Shown here piece after piece: positions 12,420 through 26,139 of a stretch of DNA of 64,000 nt. The DNA lies in contig WPIO01000006.1 in NCBI GenBank assembly GCA_009760855.2, positions 6,142,001 through 6,206,000 on the forward strand, written 5' to 3'. Below the pieces are notes generated by a model that had not been told where the DNA came from, did no database searches, and saw only the letters and a program-made list of their open reading frames with translations. The DNA comes from Cristatella mucedo. Taxonomy: Eukaryota; Bryozoa; Phylactolaemata; Cristatellidae. The position numbers and the translations under genes are program-made. How positions within the stretch are numbered: position 1 is the stretch's first letter; the number at the start of each line of letters is the position of its first letter.

Positions 12420-13057
12420 CGACCTATCAGAAGCTGACGGTCAGACGCAATGTTCGACTCGTTGACACAGGTGAGTGCCGGTTGCATTAGTTTCGTAGGC
12501 ATTGTCGGCTTTCCCTAAAACCACGGCTTTCATAGTGATACTGACAACGTTCTCACCCATGCCGACCAAGCCAAGGTCGACGAAGTAAAGGTGGTTGATC
12601 CGGGAATAGGAAATGTTGAAGATAAACCGTGAAGATACGCTGAGACCAATGACAAGACGCAGATTCTATTCACATGCAATTACTGCTTGGACTCAACGAT
12701 TGCTGAATTGGAAGCGACGTGGCGGCTGGACAAAGTCGGCGGTGGTGACATCGACGAGCTGACTCACGATGCTTCATTCGGACTGCAGCGGCTCACTGTA
12801 TGAACGAATGAGGTTAAGCGCGAGTCAGCACTAGCTATCAACAAAAAGCAGGGGAGTGCCGGTCAGATCTCTGGGAGCGTAGGGTGCACGCTCGTGCGAA
12901 AGCTATTAGACCGGACGTTCACGGTGCCTTCTGGGAAGTACGGACCAGCAAATGTGCAGGGCACGGTTGGTGCTGCTGCTCCGAAGTGCAGCTTAGCAGG
13001 CATGCATTTGTTTCCTTTGTAGGCGATAGCAACTTTCTCTCTAAGACAATAATATAA
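12420..13057. other. No supported gene
   Basis: No convincing coding frame. Sequence near 12480-12830 is CG-richer but carries stops in all frames. Confidence 0.35.
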
Positions 13058-13195
13058 CATTATTCCTTTGTATAGCACCCCAAGAGAAAATAATCTCCAT
13101 TCAGTCACTTAACATATGCTTTTGGACTTGAGCCCACGACCTCAGTCAGACCTTGGTCTGGGGAGCACCTTAACCGCTGGACCAAACCAGCTCGG
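13058..13195 (-). repeat. SINE-II copy, minus
   Basis: The plus strand reads the 3' tail first ('tagcaccccaagagaaa'), then the B-box complement ('gagcccacgacctcagtcag') and the head complement ending 'ggaccaaaccagctcgg'. A typical full-length SINE-II in reverse. Confidence 0.85.
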
Positions 13196-13199
13196 CAAG

Positions 13200-14035
13200 A
13201 TAGAATCGCCGTTGCCGTGAATGCCGTGTTTGTGAGAGTTGCTTAAATAAGAAACTTCTTGACAGTACAAACCATATTGATAGTCAGCACCGACTAGAGA
13301 TTTCCATAATTGGTTATTATGGCACTGATAGTTTCTAATCTGCTTATTGCTGCCGCCATCGTGCTAATTGTCCACCATTTCTACTGGAACAAGAGAGAGC
13401 AGTACCACGGTATCTGCCTGTCTGTGTTGCTATGCTGACCTATCAAAATTGTTAGTCGGTTGCGTATTTTAGTCGATTGCTGCTAAAACTGCCAATCGCG
13501 TGCCGGCTGCAGGTGCGCTCTCAAACGGATGATCTTATGAATGCTTTGCAGAAATGGAGAGTCAATTTTTTGCCCCCAAGCTATCACTAGCTCAATTCAT
13601 GTGTCGAATCGGCTATCTTCCAATAGTTCATCAAAAGGTCTCATGGCGATGCTGGCTTTTGCATAAATGCATGGCAAACTTTTTGCCGCGTGAGTTTTGG
13701 ACTGAAGCCATTGCTTCCTACCATATTGAGTAGTAGCGTGCAAGCACCAGCTGCTCGCTCAAAGCGTTTTATGCTGAGTCTGTGTCTTGACGTGTGGAGC
13801 TATATGTAATTGAAGCCTGTCGGAGGCCCCCTGAGGCCCTGTGCAACTACGAGATGTGTACAATGGCAGCACGTTCCCGAATAGCTATTCTTGCTACTAG
13901 AACATTCCGACTGTTATGGAATTGCTTTGGTCTTTGGCCAAGCCGCTGACTCGCGCAGCACAGCTACAGACGCAGCAATGCACTCTGCAGCGAAGCTCAT
14001 TAGGCAAACCAACTGCCCTCTTAATAAAATAAATA
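13200..14035. other. No supported gene
   Basis: Nothing recognisable on either strand. Confidence 0.35.
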
Positions 14036-14039
14036 AATA

Positions 14040-14203
14040 ATAGCTGATTCAACAGCCTCCTTTTGTATAGCAACAGAAGAGCCTTTACGACTATCACCAC
14101 CGGTTGCAGTGGCAATAAAGGATCTCCCACCGCAGGATTCGAACCCACGACCTCGGGACCGAAGTCGTGAAAAGCAACCGCCTTATCTAGTATGCCATCA
14201 CGG
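14040..14203 (-). repeat. SINE-I copy, minus
   Basis: Contains the complementary B box ('ggattcgaacccacgacct') and the A-box complement ('caaccgccttatctag'), flanked by the SINE-I 3' end in reverse ('agcctccttttgtatagca'). Confidence 0.85.
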
Positions 14204-14904
14204 CTCACAGCTTCCTAGTGCTGAACCTGAGAGGGTGAACTCGTTTAAGCTGCGCCTTTGCTCTGCACGGTTTATAGTTGCTACTATCGATCTAAAGCTT
14301 TAGATCGATATAATTTATATAGTTTATTACTTGTGTCTTTACTAGCGCTCGAAGTGGAAAAGCTTTCATCGTCTGTGCACCCGCTTGGCTTGAATATTGA
14401 GCTGATCCAGATGCAGGAGTAATAAGTGATACGTTTTTGAACACAGTTCCGTAACTAAGGCCATTAGTGACCGTGCTTCACTTAGTCATTTTTATCGCCC
14501 TCTTAAATCGCACGCACATAGGTTCAGATAGTTTTGCCAATCTTCGGTCAGCTACTTGGCTGTTTTGTTATGGACAAAAGTATGTCTGCCTGCCTGTTTG
14601 GTTTCGCACTCTTTACCATCCGTTTCTACGTGTACGGTAAGCATCAATTCGCCGCCCAACGTATATGCAAGCTTCCTGCTCACTGCCCTGGTCATTTTGT
14701 TAGCAAGCTCCTCAATCCAGAATCGCTCTGTCAGCAGTCCGTCAACCGCGCTGCTGTGCAGTGTCCACGTTATCTGTCCTTCCTAATCCGTAGCTGTCAA
14801 GAGCTGGCACGGTGTTACCTCGATTAGGTTCAAGACAGGCGTGCGTCCTCGTACGTCATGTCATGTCGAGCCGCGACCAAGGGAAATCGTCAAGACGTGG
14901 TGCG

Positions 14905-15085
14905 CTGTGATGGCACACGAAGCAAGGCGGTTGCTTTTCACGACCTTGGTCCCGAGGTCGTGGGCTCGAATCCAGTGGTGGGCTATCCTTTATCGCCCCT
15001 GCAAGCGGTGGCGATAGCTGGAAAAGCTCTTCTGCCGCTATACAAAAAGAGGCTGTTAAATCAGCTAGTGTTTCTTATGTTGCGA
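14905..15085 (+). repeat. SINE-I copy, plus
   Basis: Reads 'gtgatggcacacgaagcaag' through the B box 'ggctcgaatcc' to the end 'gaggctgttaaatcagctag'. It aligns along its full length with the copy at 12228-12415. Confidence 0.85.
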
Positions 15086-15769
15086 TGTTTCTGTTCTCAC
15101 TTGATCCTTCAACTATTTTTAACCCGCCATTATTTTTAGAGTGACTGTGAAATCTCGGGGACGGCGGCCGACCGACTGACAGACGACGGAGATGGCGCCC
15201 AGCTTTCAAAAGAGTGTCTGGAGTGAATTATCTGCCGTCCTGTATCACTGCGAGATTCAGACTCTACGGTTCTGGCTTTAGGCTGGATATCCGAAAAGTT
15301 GGAAGCGAGAGAGAAAATTCGCACGCTCCCGAGGAGCCTTTAACCTTTAACCTGTTCCAAGATGATAGGTAACAGTAAGCCGATTAATCATATTGTATGA
15401 TCAACAGTGCGTAATAACAAAATTCAATCACATCTTATTTTAAGTCAAATAATGGGTATGAAAAAACCCAAAAAATCACCCCGCCGGGGGCGCTCTGCAG
15501 CTTTCTGCAAGGTTTGAGGTTAGTTATTTTAGTAGAATAAACCGAGTTATTTAGTTAAATTACACAAGCACGCAAGACCGAAATCTACAAGGTCATTCTG
15601 GAAAAAGAAAAAGTTGACCAAAAAGAATACGTCTTTAGCTGAGACTAAAAAAAGGCCAAGTCATTTCTACTAATCGGCAAAGCTCAAAGCTCAAAGGTCT
15701 AGACTTTCTGTGCTAACGAACTGAAGAACCGTTCACCAAAAGATTTGTTTTAGAGAGGATATCTGCACA

Positions 15770-15855
15770 CACAAAATGTAAAGCGCCTAGAACGAGATTG
15801 AATTCTCTGAGGGCGCTTTATCAAATGTATTATTATTATTATTATTATTATAAGA
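15770..15855 (+). mobile_element. LINE-B 3'-terminal stub with (ATT)n tail
   Basis: Only the last ~60 bp of LINE-B remain: 'aatgtaaagcgcctagaacg' into the stem-loop 'ttctctgagggcgcttta', then (TTA)n at 15828-15851. This shows where the element's 3' end lies. Confidence 0.85.
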
Positions 15856-15859
15856 AGCC

Positions 15860-16975
15860 AATAAACTGGCGGTGAGAAAGCGCCGTCGAGGAACAAGATT
15901 GAAGGTCGGATATGTAGGCAGATAAACCAGCGAATAGAGCCGCGTGTGCTGCCGGAGGGCGGATTGCACAGTCGATTCCATTCTTTATAAGTAGCCAGTG
16001 AGGCACAGGCAAAATGACGCCATGACCTACGTTCACGCTTTGACGACACACCAGGGGAGCTGCCGAGCTTTCCGCCAGGTGCAGGCGATTAGTGGCGTGA
16101 GCGTGGATTCTAGATTAAAGATAATTGCAATAATTTAGAGCTCGCTTTCAAACGCGCCAACTAGTTAGGCTTACGTACTCAGGTTCAAGTAGGCCTTTTG
16201 TCACGGCAATATTAAATGGTGTACGCGTTAGGTTTGAATTCCCTGAAACGCTAGTGGTAGAACTGTTCGTTTCGCGAGGCTATTGGCATACGTGCCACCA
16301 TTTCCAAGCCTTAAACGTTGTCGTGCGCCATTTGTAATCAGCTTTCACCAGCGACAGAATTCAGAAGAGCGTAGGAGCCACAACCAGTCTTGCAATTAGG
16401 TAAGAAGTAGTCCCTAGAAAATGGATTTGAAATTGAAGGAGTGCTATCGTATGATCGTTCATCCCAAGCCATTCCAAAAGAATTAGACGGTAATACATCT
16501 TTTTATTTTACAGTGACGCCAAGTGGTTGCCTTTCCTCGCACCCTAAGTCGGTTACGCATGCGTACTTGCCCGAGGAAGTCAGCTCTAAATGAGGGAGAC
16601 GCTATCACTCCCAGAATATAGCTAGGTATTTTGCCATGCACCGAATGCCTTACGCACTCATCGATATGTATTATATATAGCATGCTAGCAAACAGATTCG
16701 ATGAGGCGGTGCATTAAATTAATGTGTCACTTTATGCGCCAATAAAATACACAGATAATTGACAGAGTCCTGAAGCTTTTTCCTTTGAGCAGTACAATCA
16801 CCATTACCATTACGTGCCAGTGCCATCGGCACACCGAAGTTATAGAAGACTGGAGTTGTAAAAAAAAATAATTAGCTTGTATTATATACCACTATCAAAT
16901 CGGCAAATGCAAATATATCTGTCCATTGGTTCCAACGCTGCTTAGCAGTTTTTCGACGCTTGCGAAATGTGCTGT
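15860..16975. other. No supported gene
   Basis: Overlapping short minus-strand frames (15750-16051) are mutually exclusive and lack domains. Nothing else is supported. Confidence 0.4.
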
Positions 16976-18205
16976 TGCAAGTACGCCCTTTTCAAGATAA
17001 AATGTCGAAAGACGAAAGTGGGCTTGTCCCCCAGGAACAGCCAATGATTGACATTTCCAATTCCTCTTATGCCCACGCGTAACACAGATTTAGTGTAGCG
17101 TTTGAATCGCGGTTGGTTCTAAGCATGCACAGAATTGCATGTTTATATTAGTGTCTCGAATGTAATGTAACGTATCTCCGTCTGTAACTCCACAAAGTCA
17201 TAAAGACCAGGTGGGTGCTACGCAAGAGAGTTTTGTATAGCGCACTCACAGCCAAAGTGGCTTTCGGTACGCATTCGCTAGCCAACATACTTCGTCTCAC
17301 GTGACAAAGAGAACACAGTTGCTTGTAAAAAAAATTAACTAGCTCCTTAGTTCTGTCTCGACTTGATTATTTCTATTCCCTTTTGGTTGTGCTACCAAAG
17401 AAAGCTATTAGGTCACTGCAGCAGACTGAGAATATGGCTGCAAGGCTTGTCTTCAAGTCCCAGAGGTTTGAGCACGTGTCTCCTTTGCTCAAAGAGCTAG
17501 AATGGATGCCGTTTGAGCAACGGATACAGAGAAAAGTTCTTACGCTGACCAACAAGGCCCGCCACGGCTTGGCTCTTTCGTACCTAGCTGAACTGCTGCA
17601 CCAGTTTCAACCTCCTCGTGCCCTCACTTCCTGTGCGGACATTAAATTAGCTGTCTCATTACTTCGCTGAAAGACCGTTGGTGACAGAAACTTTAGCTCT
17701 GCAGATCCTAGACTGTGGAACTTGATTCCACGATTCTTACGCAACGACAGCTACTCTCCTGCTGCCGACTACGGCTCATCCTTTTCAGCGGTCCTGAGCT
17801 GCAACTTCCGTGTTACTCACTACCTAAACTGCTCTCCTGATTCTGCTATGCTTTCCACTTTCTTTTTGTTGCGTGAGACGAAGTCTGTTGGCTAGCGAAT
17901 GCGTACCGAAAGCCGCTTTGGCTGTGAGTGCGCTATACAAAACTCTCCTGCGTAGCACCCACCTGGTCTTTATGACTTTGTGGAGTTACAGACGGAGATA
18001 CGTTACATTACATTCGAGACACTAATATAAACATGCAGTTCTGTGCATGCTTAGAACCAACCGCGATTCAAACGCTACACTAAATCTGTGTTACGCGTGG
18101 GCATAAGAGGAATTGGAAATGTCAATCATTGGCTGTTCCTGGGGGACAAGCCCAATTTCATCTTTCGACATGTTTTATTTAAAAGGGCATACTTGAACTC
18201 ACCAC
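16976..18205. repeat. Large palindrome: inverted duplication of a LINE-A 3' end and its flank
   Basis: The left arm (about 16976-17320) and right arm (about 17868-18205) are inverted copies at high identity. Shared landmarks are 'gggcttgtcccccaggaac', 'acacagatttagtgtagcg' and the LINE-A 3' end. Each arm contains both LINE-A 3' sequence and ~170 bp beyond its TTACA tail. The duplication therefore happened after insertion, or involves a larger repeat. The ~550-bp spacer holds LINE-A coding remnants. Confidence 0.85.
17380..18012 (+). mobile_element. LINE-A fragment (C-terminal coding remnant and 3' end)
   Basis: The frame at 17383-17670 reads 'LQQTENMAARLVFKSQRFEH' then 'YLAELLHQFQPPRALTSC', a homologue of the LINE-B C-terminal segment but a distinct family. 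It is broken by TGA at about 17668 and continues in other frames to 'LLRETKSVG'. The 3' end 'gttacagacggagatacgtt' plus a TTACATTACATT tail closes it at 18012. Confidence 0.8.
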
Positions 18206-21075
18206 TATTCTTTTCGTGTTACGCTGTAATGAAACGTCAACAAAATCTCCTTAAAAATTTCCCGGCTTTATTTGCAGCCAGGAGAGTTGGCTAACGTAGT
18301 ACGTTTTCGCATGTGATCGGCTCACCAGGATTTGGCATGGACCATTCGACGCCAAATATACAACTGGCCTTGTTAGTTTGGTGGCTTTTTCTTGAATTTT
18401 AGCTCTTTAAACACGTCGATCTTTGAATGTTGAGTTAACCTACGTTATGAGACGTTTCGGACACTCAGCATACACCTGCCTTTATAGCGTGTAATTATGT
18501 TAATGGTCACGGAGCCACTACAGCTCGTACTAAATATGGTCGCTGAGTTAATATGCAGTTCACAGAATTTCAGTAGTGTGTTTCTCTGCTAAACGCAAAA
18601 GCAGCCACGTGCTAAATTTGACAAAAGGATACAGTGCAACAATCTTAATTTTACCCGCTAATTCTAGTACGGCGTGGCTCCTGGGTACCTAGAGAACTGC
18701 TACACTTCTTTTAGCCGACTTTTTCTCCTCAAATCCTCTCAGAGCGATGTACTAAACTCGCTCACACATATCTTAGGTGAAGGCATTTTCTCATGTTCTT
18801 CAAACCCTATGATTCCTTTCTAGACTCCCAGGCTACTAATTACATGCTAATATTTTTCTTTGCGGCTGTTCTAACTCAGCTATGATTCTCACTTTCTTTT
18901 TTTAATAATAAGAAGTATTTTCGCTTTCATATTCACACCAATAGCCGCATAGGCATTGAAAGTGCTTTAGAAAACTATTGAGTATAATTCCAACGCAATC
19001 TGCACCGCCTCTTTTGGCTGCAGAAGGAGATAACAACATGCCAGAACTGTACGCTAATGTCTTACAGCTTTGCGGTAAGACAACAAAATCAAGAATGTAA
19101 GATGACCTGTCGGGGGGGGCGGGGCTTAGCCAAAATAAATAAATAGCTCGACGCCACCAACTCAACAACAAGCTCCCTGTTGGCGCATTTTTCATTGGGT
19201 TTGCGGGATTTTCGTGTTCTTTCGTTTCTGAGTGACAGTGGAGACGAGACTGCTGAATGAGAGCAAATTAGAAGGCAGCTGCAGCAACTCATCGAAGTAT
19301 GAAGTATAGCGGAACCAATGAGATGGATATTCAAGTGAACATTTCATTATGCACTACTTGGTAGAGTGAAGCGTAGCTCTCCGTCAAGCTGAGCGGGTCT
19401 TTTTCATTAGCTTTGAAGTTCAGCATTGCGTTATTAATCGCAAATAAACCTTCAGATTTTATGAATCTTTAAGAGATTTTCAAAGGACAGATTAGCCTTT
19501 TGTTCAATGCGGTTATAGCTGTAAGCCAGCTGAAATTTATGACCGTTCATTTGGATTGCTCCAAATATCTAATCCTACATTTACGGCACTATTCAACCTC
19601 AGTGGTGGATGTCCAAGGAAGCGGAATACCATCTCGCCTTATATTTACGAAGACATAGTTTTTTCTAATCATTTCGTGTGCCTCCCGACGAATTCGCTTT
19701 CATGATGATTGGAATAAATATCGATGCATCAGTAAAATCTACTCGTATTTAGAAACTTGATGAAACTCGATGCCTGCAAGAAAGATAGAGATAGATGATG
19801 ATCTTACTTACTTGCATCCATAAAGTAACTTCAGGATAATAGAATTTTGTTTAGCCATTGCGAACACACTATTGTCGTTTAAACCTTCGGCAAGTGCTCA
19901 AAATACATAAGTTTTGGTTAATGGTTATGGGACATGGGTTATATCGTTTTGCTGTGAAATGTGAAATGGATGCTCGATTGTAAATAGTCGTCTAATTAAA
20001 CATGCATCGAGCTACAGATGTTGCTTAATAATGTTAGTATAACTAATCTAATTAGGAATGTTAATATAATTATTCAGTTCTGTTCAAATGCTTGCAAGTC
20101 ATTCTATAATATAATGCCTCGAAAGACATCGAGGTTCAAATCGAGTGTCAAATGCTCTCAGCATGCAAAGTTATTGCTTTGATCAATTGTTCCTATAGGG
20201 TTCCAGTGACTGACTCGGAGTCATTTCGTTAGAGCCCTCGACTTCACGCGCGGTATGGTGCGAGGATGCAGCGAGGCCAAGATATGGATATGATTATAAT
20301 AAACTAGCTTTTTACGAATGATGAGCGAAAGCCTTGCAGATGAGCTAATCTGCCGGCCCTGCCCTGCCCGTGTGTGACCCAGACGCTCAGAGTAGGAATA
20401 GGATTTCTATCTGAATACCCTCAATCCTCGTGCACCGCCTCCTCTGCGTCTCCAGTCGCTGGCCTGATAGGTCAATAAACATTGAAAAGAATAACCCTAT
20501 ATTTAGCTTGAGCAGACTGTACAAACTATTTTCCTCATAATCTAGATTCTGCTTAACAATCCGTTGACAGCCCGCTTTTTTATGCAACTACCTACTTGCG
20601 GATATGAGAGTCATGCACTAATTCCTGAAAAATTTAAAAGAAAGCACGTTAAATTAAAAGTTATTATCGAGTAATTACCATTAGTAACCCTTGCTGGTGG
20701 GCGGTGAAGCTTCAAAGGTATATATAAAATAAATTCCTGTCAAATGTACGAAGATTCCGTCCAACCGAGAATTGTCTGCTTTATATCTATTAACGTTGTA
20801 GTAGGGCTAAACATAATATAATGTATACGTATATGAATATGAGATATATACAATCCGAGTAACCGAGCCTAGTGAGTGCTACGTGACAGAGGCATCGGTT
20901 CGAACTTGCTCATCCTACAGCAACTCACCCCCAACCCAATTATGATCTATGATCTCAGCCACTAAATGTAAACTAAGATATCACTTATGCAAAATAGCCG
21001 TGCAAAGGTGAAGCTTATGAGCAGCGCGATATACAACTAAGGGGGACGCAACGAGATTAAAGTATGATCTGTGAC
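18206..21075. other. Long stretch without supported genes
   Basis: Short frames on both strands (18902-19334, 20387-20587) show no domain or splice logic. A G-run lies at 19113-19119. A tRNA-like pseudo B box ('cggttcgaact', ~20897) is too weak to call. Confidence 0.4.
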
Positions 21076-21089
21076 GGAGCCAGTGTACA

Positions 21090-21128
<39 letters not shown>

Positions 21129-21180
21129 GCACACACAAACACACACACACACACACATATATATATATGTATATATTTTT
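21090..21180. repeat. (CA)n then (AT)n microsatellite
   Basis: Simple dinucleotide tract with a few interruptions, running into TA repeats at 21157-21173. Confidence 0.95.
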
Positions 21181-21299
21181 TATATTTTGTCTCTCAATCT
21201 CACTGTCTCTCTGCCTCACTGTCTCTGTATCAGTGTACGCGTGTATGCGTGTGTCTGTGTATTATTGTGTCTGTCTGTGTCTGTCTGTGTCTGTCTGTC

Positions 21300-21878
<579 letters not shown>

Positions 21879-22036
21879 GGGCTTTAAGGGAAAGACATCC
21901 TCGGTCAGGACTCGGTATTCCTCTCTCGGATCTGGCAGACGATGCAGACCAAGCTACCTTTCCGCACCTCTCCGTCGTTTCGGTAGTATCGTGGTGGAGA
22001 GTAAGCAAGTACTATGTCTTAAGTCCTAAGTGCAAG

Positions 22037-22122
22037 CAATTCAACGGGAGCCAAGCTCCGACTACCTTACCTTGCCAGACGTCTTCAACAGCAACCCGCT
22101 GCTGTCGGAGAAGTGGAGTAAG
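22037..22122 (+). CDS. Candidate exon a of an unrecognised host gene
   Basis: The frame reads 'SSDYLTLPDVFNSNPLLSEK' and runs to a potential donor 'agtaag|gtcgg' at 22122 in phase 0. Composition looks protein-like, unlike the CT repeats on both sides. A possible acceptor is 'gtgcaag' at 22036. Phase agrees with the next candidate exon at 22484. I do not recognise the protein. There is no domain evidence, so this is an inference from frame, composition and splice-site order, and the (CT)n tracts would be intronic. Confidence 0.3.
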
Positions 22123-22124
22123 GT

Positions 22125-22452
<328 letters not shown>

Positions 22453-22483
22453 ACCGCTTGTGGCAAGGGACAAAGGCAAACAG

Positions 22484-22562
22484 CTGGCTAGCGACATCCC
22501 ACCGACCGAGTCGCCTCTCACTCAGGCGTTTGCCTTTTCTAAACGAGGAGCGGCGGCTTTTG
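22484..22562 (+). CDS. Candidate exon b of an unrecognised host gene
   Basis: The possible acceptor is 'caaacag|ctgg' and the donor is 'gcttttg|gtaact'. The frame encodes 'LASDIPPTESPLTQAFAFSK' and then RGAAAF, entering in phase 0 (as exon a leaves) and leaving after one base of a codon. Exon c supplies the matching two bases. Product unknown. Confidence 0.3.
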
Positions 22563-23126
22563 GTAACTCACCTAAGCTTACAGAGTGCTCAGGGATTGCT
22601 CATTACAGGCAAGCCAATTTTTCTGAAAGGGTCATGCAGCTACCAAGGCCGTGAGCAACGCACGGGAGCTGTCAGTAGATAGGAATGGGAATTCGAGGAC
22701 TGGCTATCCGCTGTAACAGTCGGGAGGTCGACGCCAGGTACTAAGACAAACTTGGCAAGCCCGCTCGTCTTATCAGCTGCTTTTACAATTGCATTTTAGT
22801 GAATGAGTGCATCGTAAATTACCGCCTCCGAAAGCGGACTGACAGTAGCTGCACTTTCGCCAAACCTCGATTTACAATCAGCCTTAATCTGTGCTATCTC
22901 TTTTTAGTTTAGATTGCTCATCTAAGGTGGTTGTCGCCGACGAGCTCGGCTGTATCTGTTTTTGTCTCTCACCTAACACATGGGCCCGAACGACTGAGCA
23001 GTCATTTATCTAACACAACAGGGATCTACTGGTAGTGGCCCTGTTGATCATGAAATAAGTTCTTGGAGGCAAGTAAGCATGCTTTGCAAGGCACAAAGGT
23101 CCATTGGCGGACATTATTATTCACAG

Positions 23127-23215
23127 ACTTGAGCCCCGTTTTTACCAAAGCAATTGCGGCCTCAATGTCTCTTAGTCCACCCTTAAAACCTCGGATTCGC
23201 CTCCCTAGGCCTCGG
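23127..23215 (+). CDS. Candidate exon c of an unrecognised host gene
   Basis: Acceptor 'attcacag|ac' and donor 'cctcgg|gtattt'. Two bases complete the split codon from exon b, then the frame encodes 'LSPVFTKAIAASMSLSPPLK' and a Pro/Arg-rich end. Consistent phase is the main support. Read-through of the donor would extend the frame to 23314, so the boundary is uncertain. Confidence 0.3.
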
Positions 23216-23451
23216 GTATTTTCTCTTCCCAGCACTCCATATGCTGTCGCGTTGCTTCCGCTCGTTAAACTTCCCCCTACACCACGGACCAGCACCTTGC
23301 TATCCCCAGATTAAAATTTCCCGCCGACTGCGAGCAGGAGTGGTAGCCGCCTAGCGTGCTCTGCCGCTCATCACTGAGACGGTTGAGTCTACGAACATTT
23401 TGCCCCACGGACTAGCACATCACACGTTTGCCACTACTGTTTCTTTTTCAG

Positions 23452-23577
23452 ACAAAAGAACCACACTATTTTTTATCAATCGTTTGACTTTGATAGGTCC
23501 GAGCTGGCGACAGTGGTGAGGTCGGTGGCAATAGGTTCGCCCAGTGCACTGCCCACGCCTTCACCCCTCGGAGAGCT
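23452..23577 (+). CDS. Candidate exon d of an unrecognised host gene
   Basis: Preceded by a strong acceptor (tgtttctttttcag). The best frame contains 'FDFDRSELATVVRSVAIGSP' and ends at a possible donor 'gagagct|gtgact'. Its entry phase does not match exon c directly, so a missed exon or a different boundary is required. Product unknown. Confidence 0.25.
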
Positions 23578-24185
23578 GTGACTATTGTCCCAAAGAGCCA
23601 GCCGGCCGGCCCGTGTAGCCTGAAACTGAACTCGAAGCTGAAACGCGACAACGACCTCACCTCTCACCCATTATATCTCATACATTTGCCTTACTAATTG
23701 AAACGCACCCCCACCAACCTGCTCTCAATGATTCCTCGGCCTTGGTCACTGCTAACCACCAGCTGGATGCTCAGCGAGGAACGAAGATGGATTAGGAAAC
23801 TGATTTGATCAAGAGCACAGAGCGACTGACGCATATCAACCATGTTCAGCTTGCCGATCAGCTGGCAGCAAGCGCCCAGATGCGCAGGTTCGAGCCTAGT
23901 GGAGCGCACGCTCGATGGGCCGGCTAGAGACCACTTAGAAGTAGACACGTCGAGACGGCACAAATCGAGATGGCATACTCACATACCCCAAGAGAGGACG
24001 GTACCGGGACAGCACCTCGGGTTTCCGCTTTCTACGATCTGGCTTTGGTACTCGAATCGCGGCCAGCTCTGGGACAGGAATGCAGGCATCCGACGGGGAC
24101 GGCATTAGCAACTGACTCGCTAGCTAGCGCTCGCACCTGCTTGCTTTCTCCTTGCGCCGGCGAATGGCTGCCGACAAACCGTCAG

Positions 24186-24254
24186 CTGCCAGAGCCTGAC
24201 GGGCTGGCCCTGGTCGAGCTGCTGACGGCCCAGCTGCTGCTTTGCTTGGAGAAG
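24186..24254 (+). CDS. Candidate exon e of an unrecognised host gene
   Basis: Bounded by 'accgtcag|ctgcc' and 'gagaag|gtagtg', exactly 23 codons in phase 0, encoding a helical Leu-rich segment 'LPEPDGLALVELLTAQLLLC'. An overlapping alternative frame (24242-24350, ending at 'gctcag|gttact') is also coding-like, so only one can be right. The frame just upstream (23970-24110, '...SAFYDLALVLESRPALGQE') may be another exon. Confidence 0.25.
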
Positions 24255-24514
24255 GTAGTGTGATCGTTTCCTCGAAGGACCCACCGCCAGCGTCGAAGAG
24301 GCGGGCTGACAGGATGACGAATGAGCTGTCAGGATGTGTCAAGCAGTTTCTCGCTCAGGTTACTCCGTTGCATAACTTTGCTACTGTAGGCGGGGAATGC
24401 TTCACTTTTTGCTTAGCTGCTACCCCCTTTCCTGGCACATGCGCTTTCACTTTTTCAATTTTAAGATTGTCAAGGCTCTCTGCAAAGATGCTATCGTCTC
24501 TAACCTTTGACTAA

Positions 24515-25160
24515 ATGCTCGCCATGTCCAAGGATCCGATGAAATCCTTCGCAAAGCGTCCTATTCCAGCATTAGCGTTAGCGATTCCAACAAGGAATAT
24601 CGAATTTCTTCGATGTTGCCCATTCCAATTGCGTAAATAGTAGTAATATTAGATGGCTGCAACGTGACGGCCTTTGCAATAGCATCCACTGTGTGTGATG
24701 TCTGAGAGCAGAAATGAGAGTCTTCGGCTCTTTGTCTTTGCGAGGACGTCCGTCAGAGAAAGAAGGTCTAGATGGTGAGAGAAAGGGGGCTACGACCGAA
24801 GCCTGAGGTGCGCCCTACTTTAAGGACTCGTTAAATGCTCGAAACCCATTTACATCTGCACTCTGACGAAGCCCGTGCACATATACGCTCACTTCTAATA
24901 TACGTATGACATAGCCCAATGTATCGCTTTGTCGTGATACCTAGGAGTGACTAGAGACAGTCGGGAAGGATCTACTGGTCACTCATTTCAAATTTTTCTG
25001 ATAGATCTTGAAGTAGTTGCAGAGAGTCCCTAAAATGTGACCGCCATTTTCCAGAAGGTTATGCCAAACCGGAAGCTGAGCTGGTCGTTTGGAATGGTCT
25101 GCTCTAAATAAAGATTAGAACTCGCTCAAAAATCCGATGAATTGATGATATTAATCATAG
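24515..25160. other. No supported gene
   Basis: I see no coding frame, RNA gene or repeat here. Confidence 0.35.
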
Positions 25161-25164
25161 GCTG

Positions 25165-25312
25165 ATTCATTTGAATAGCGCTGTAAGAGAACAGATCAAA
25201 GATCATTATACAAGTGCTTCACATGTGCCACGGGGCTCGAGCCCACGACTTCGGCCAGACCTGGGTCGGGGCGAGCACCTTGACCGCTGAGCCAAACCAG
25301 CTTGGCAAGACC
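25165..25312 (-). repeat. SINE-II copy, minus
   Basis: Reads the reverse tail ('tagcgctgtaagagaac'), the B-box complement ('ggggctcgagcccacgac') and the head complement ending 'gagccaaaccagcttgg'. The tail is more diverged than in the copy at 63800-63945. Confidence 0.85.
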
Positions 25313-25641
25313 ATGCATTTTTCAGGTGTTTAAGATGAGAATGGCTGAAGGTAGATTGGAGAAAACATGCTTGAATTCTCAGAATCTAGGGTCAGCTTCT
25401 CCGTGAGCCTTTGCGTCTACATTTATCAAGACAGCCATGTTTGATTGCTGGCCTGTGAAAAAAGTGCGACCTTGACTTTTGCAGGTGGCCAAAAGCTTAG
25501 TTGTAGGACATTTCCCCCTGTACGTTTCCCCCGGACTATTCCCCCCCCCCCCCACTGGTAAACCATAGGACATTTCCTCCCGGACATTCCCCCTGGTTAG
25601 AACGTTTCCCCAATGTTGATGAATGCATAACTAAGAAATAC

Positions 25642-25774
<133 letters not shown>

Positions 25775-26139
25775 TGACCAAATGCAGTTCATGCGCTATT
25801 AAAATAAAATAAGCTCAATATAATTAGAAGAATGGATGGATTGGAAGGATGGTTTCTAATGGAGCGAGCGGCGGCGGCGGTGGCAGCGGCTGCGGCAGCT
25901 GCGAGCTATACAGTTCGGTCCCACGGCAGTTTGGTCCCGCTCGACGCCGCCAGGCACTTGTTCGTACCCGTCAAAGCGGGCGCGCTCTACGTTGTGCCCA
26001 GCATTCCTGTAAACGAGTGCTAAGCCTCAGAGGTCTACTTAGTATAACTCGAGCTCAAGAGATCTAGTTACGCCCTCCTACGCACTAATTAAAGCGCGGA
26101 ATACGAGCAAGAGTGGATTTAGGCGGCGGAGGAGCAGCC

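Noticed and set aside
20870-20930. tRNA-like sequence with 'ggttcgaact'
   Set aside because: Only a partial B box. No A box at the right distance and no match to either SINE family.
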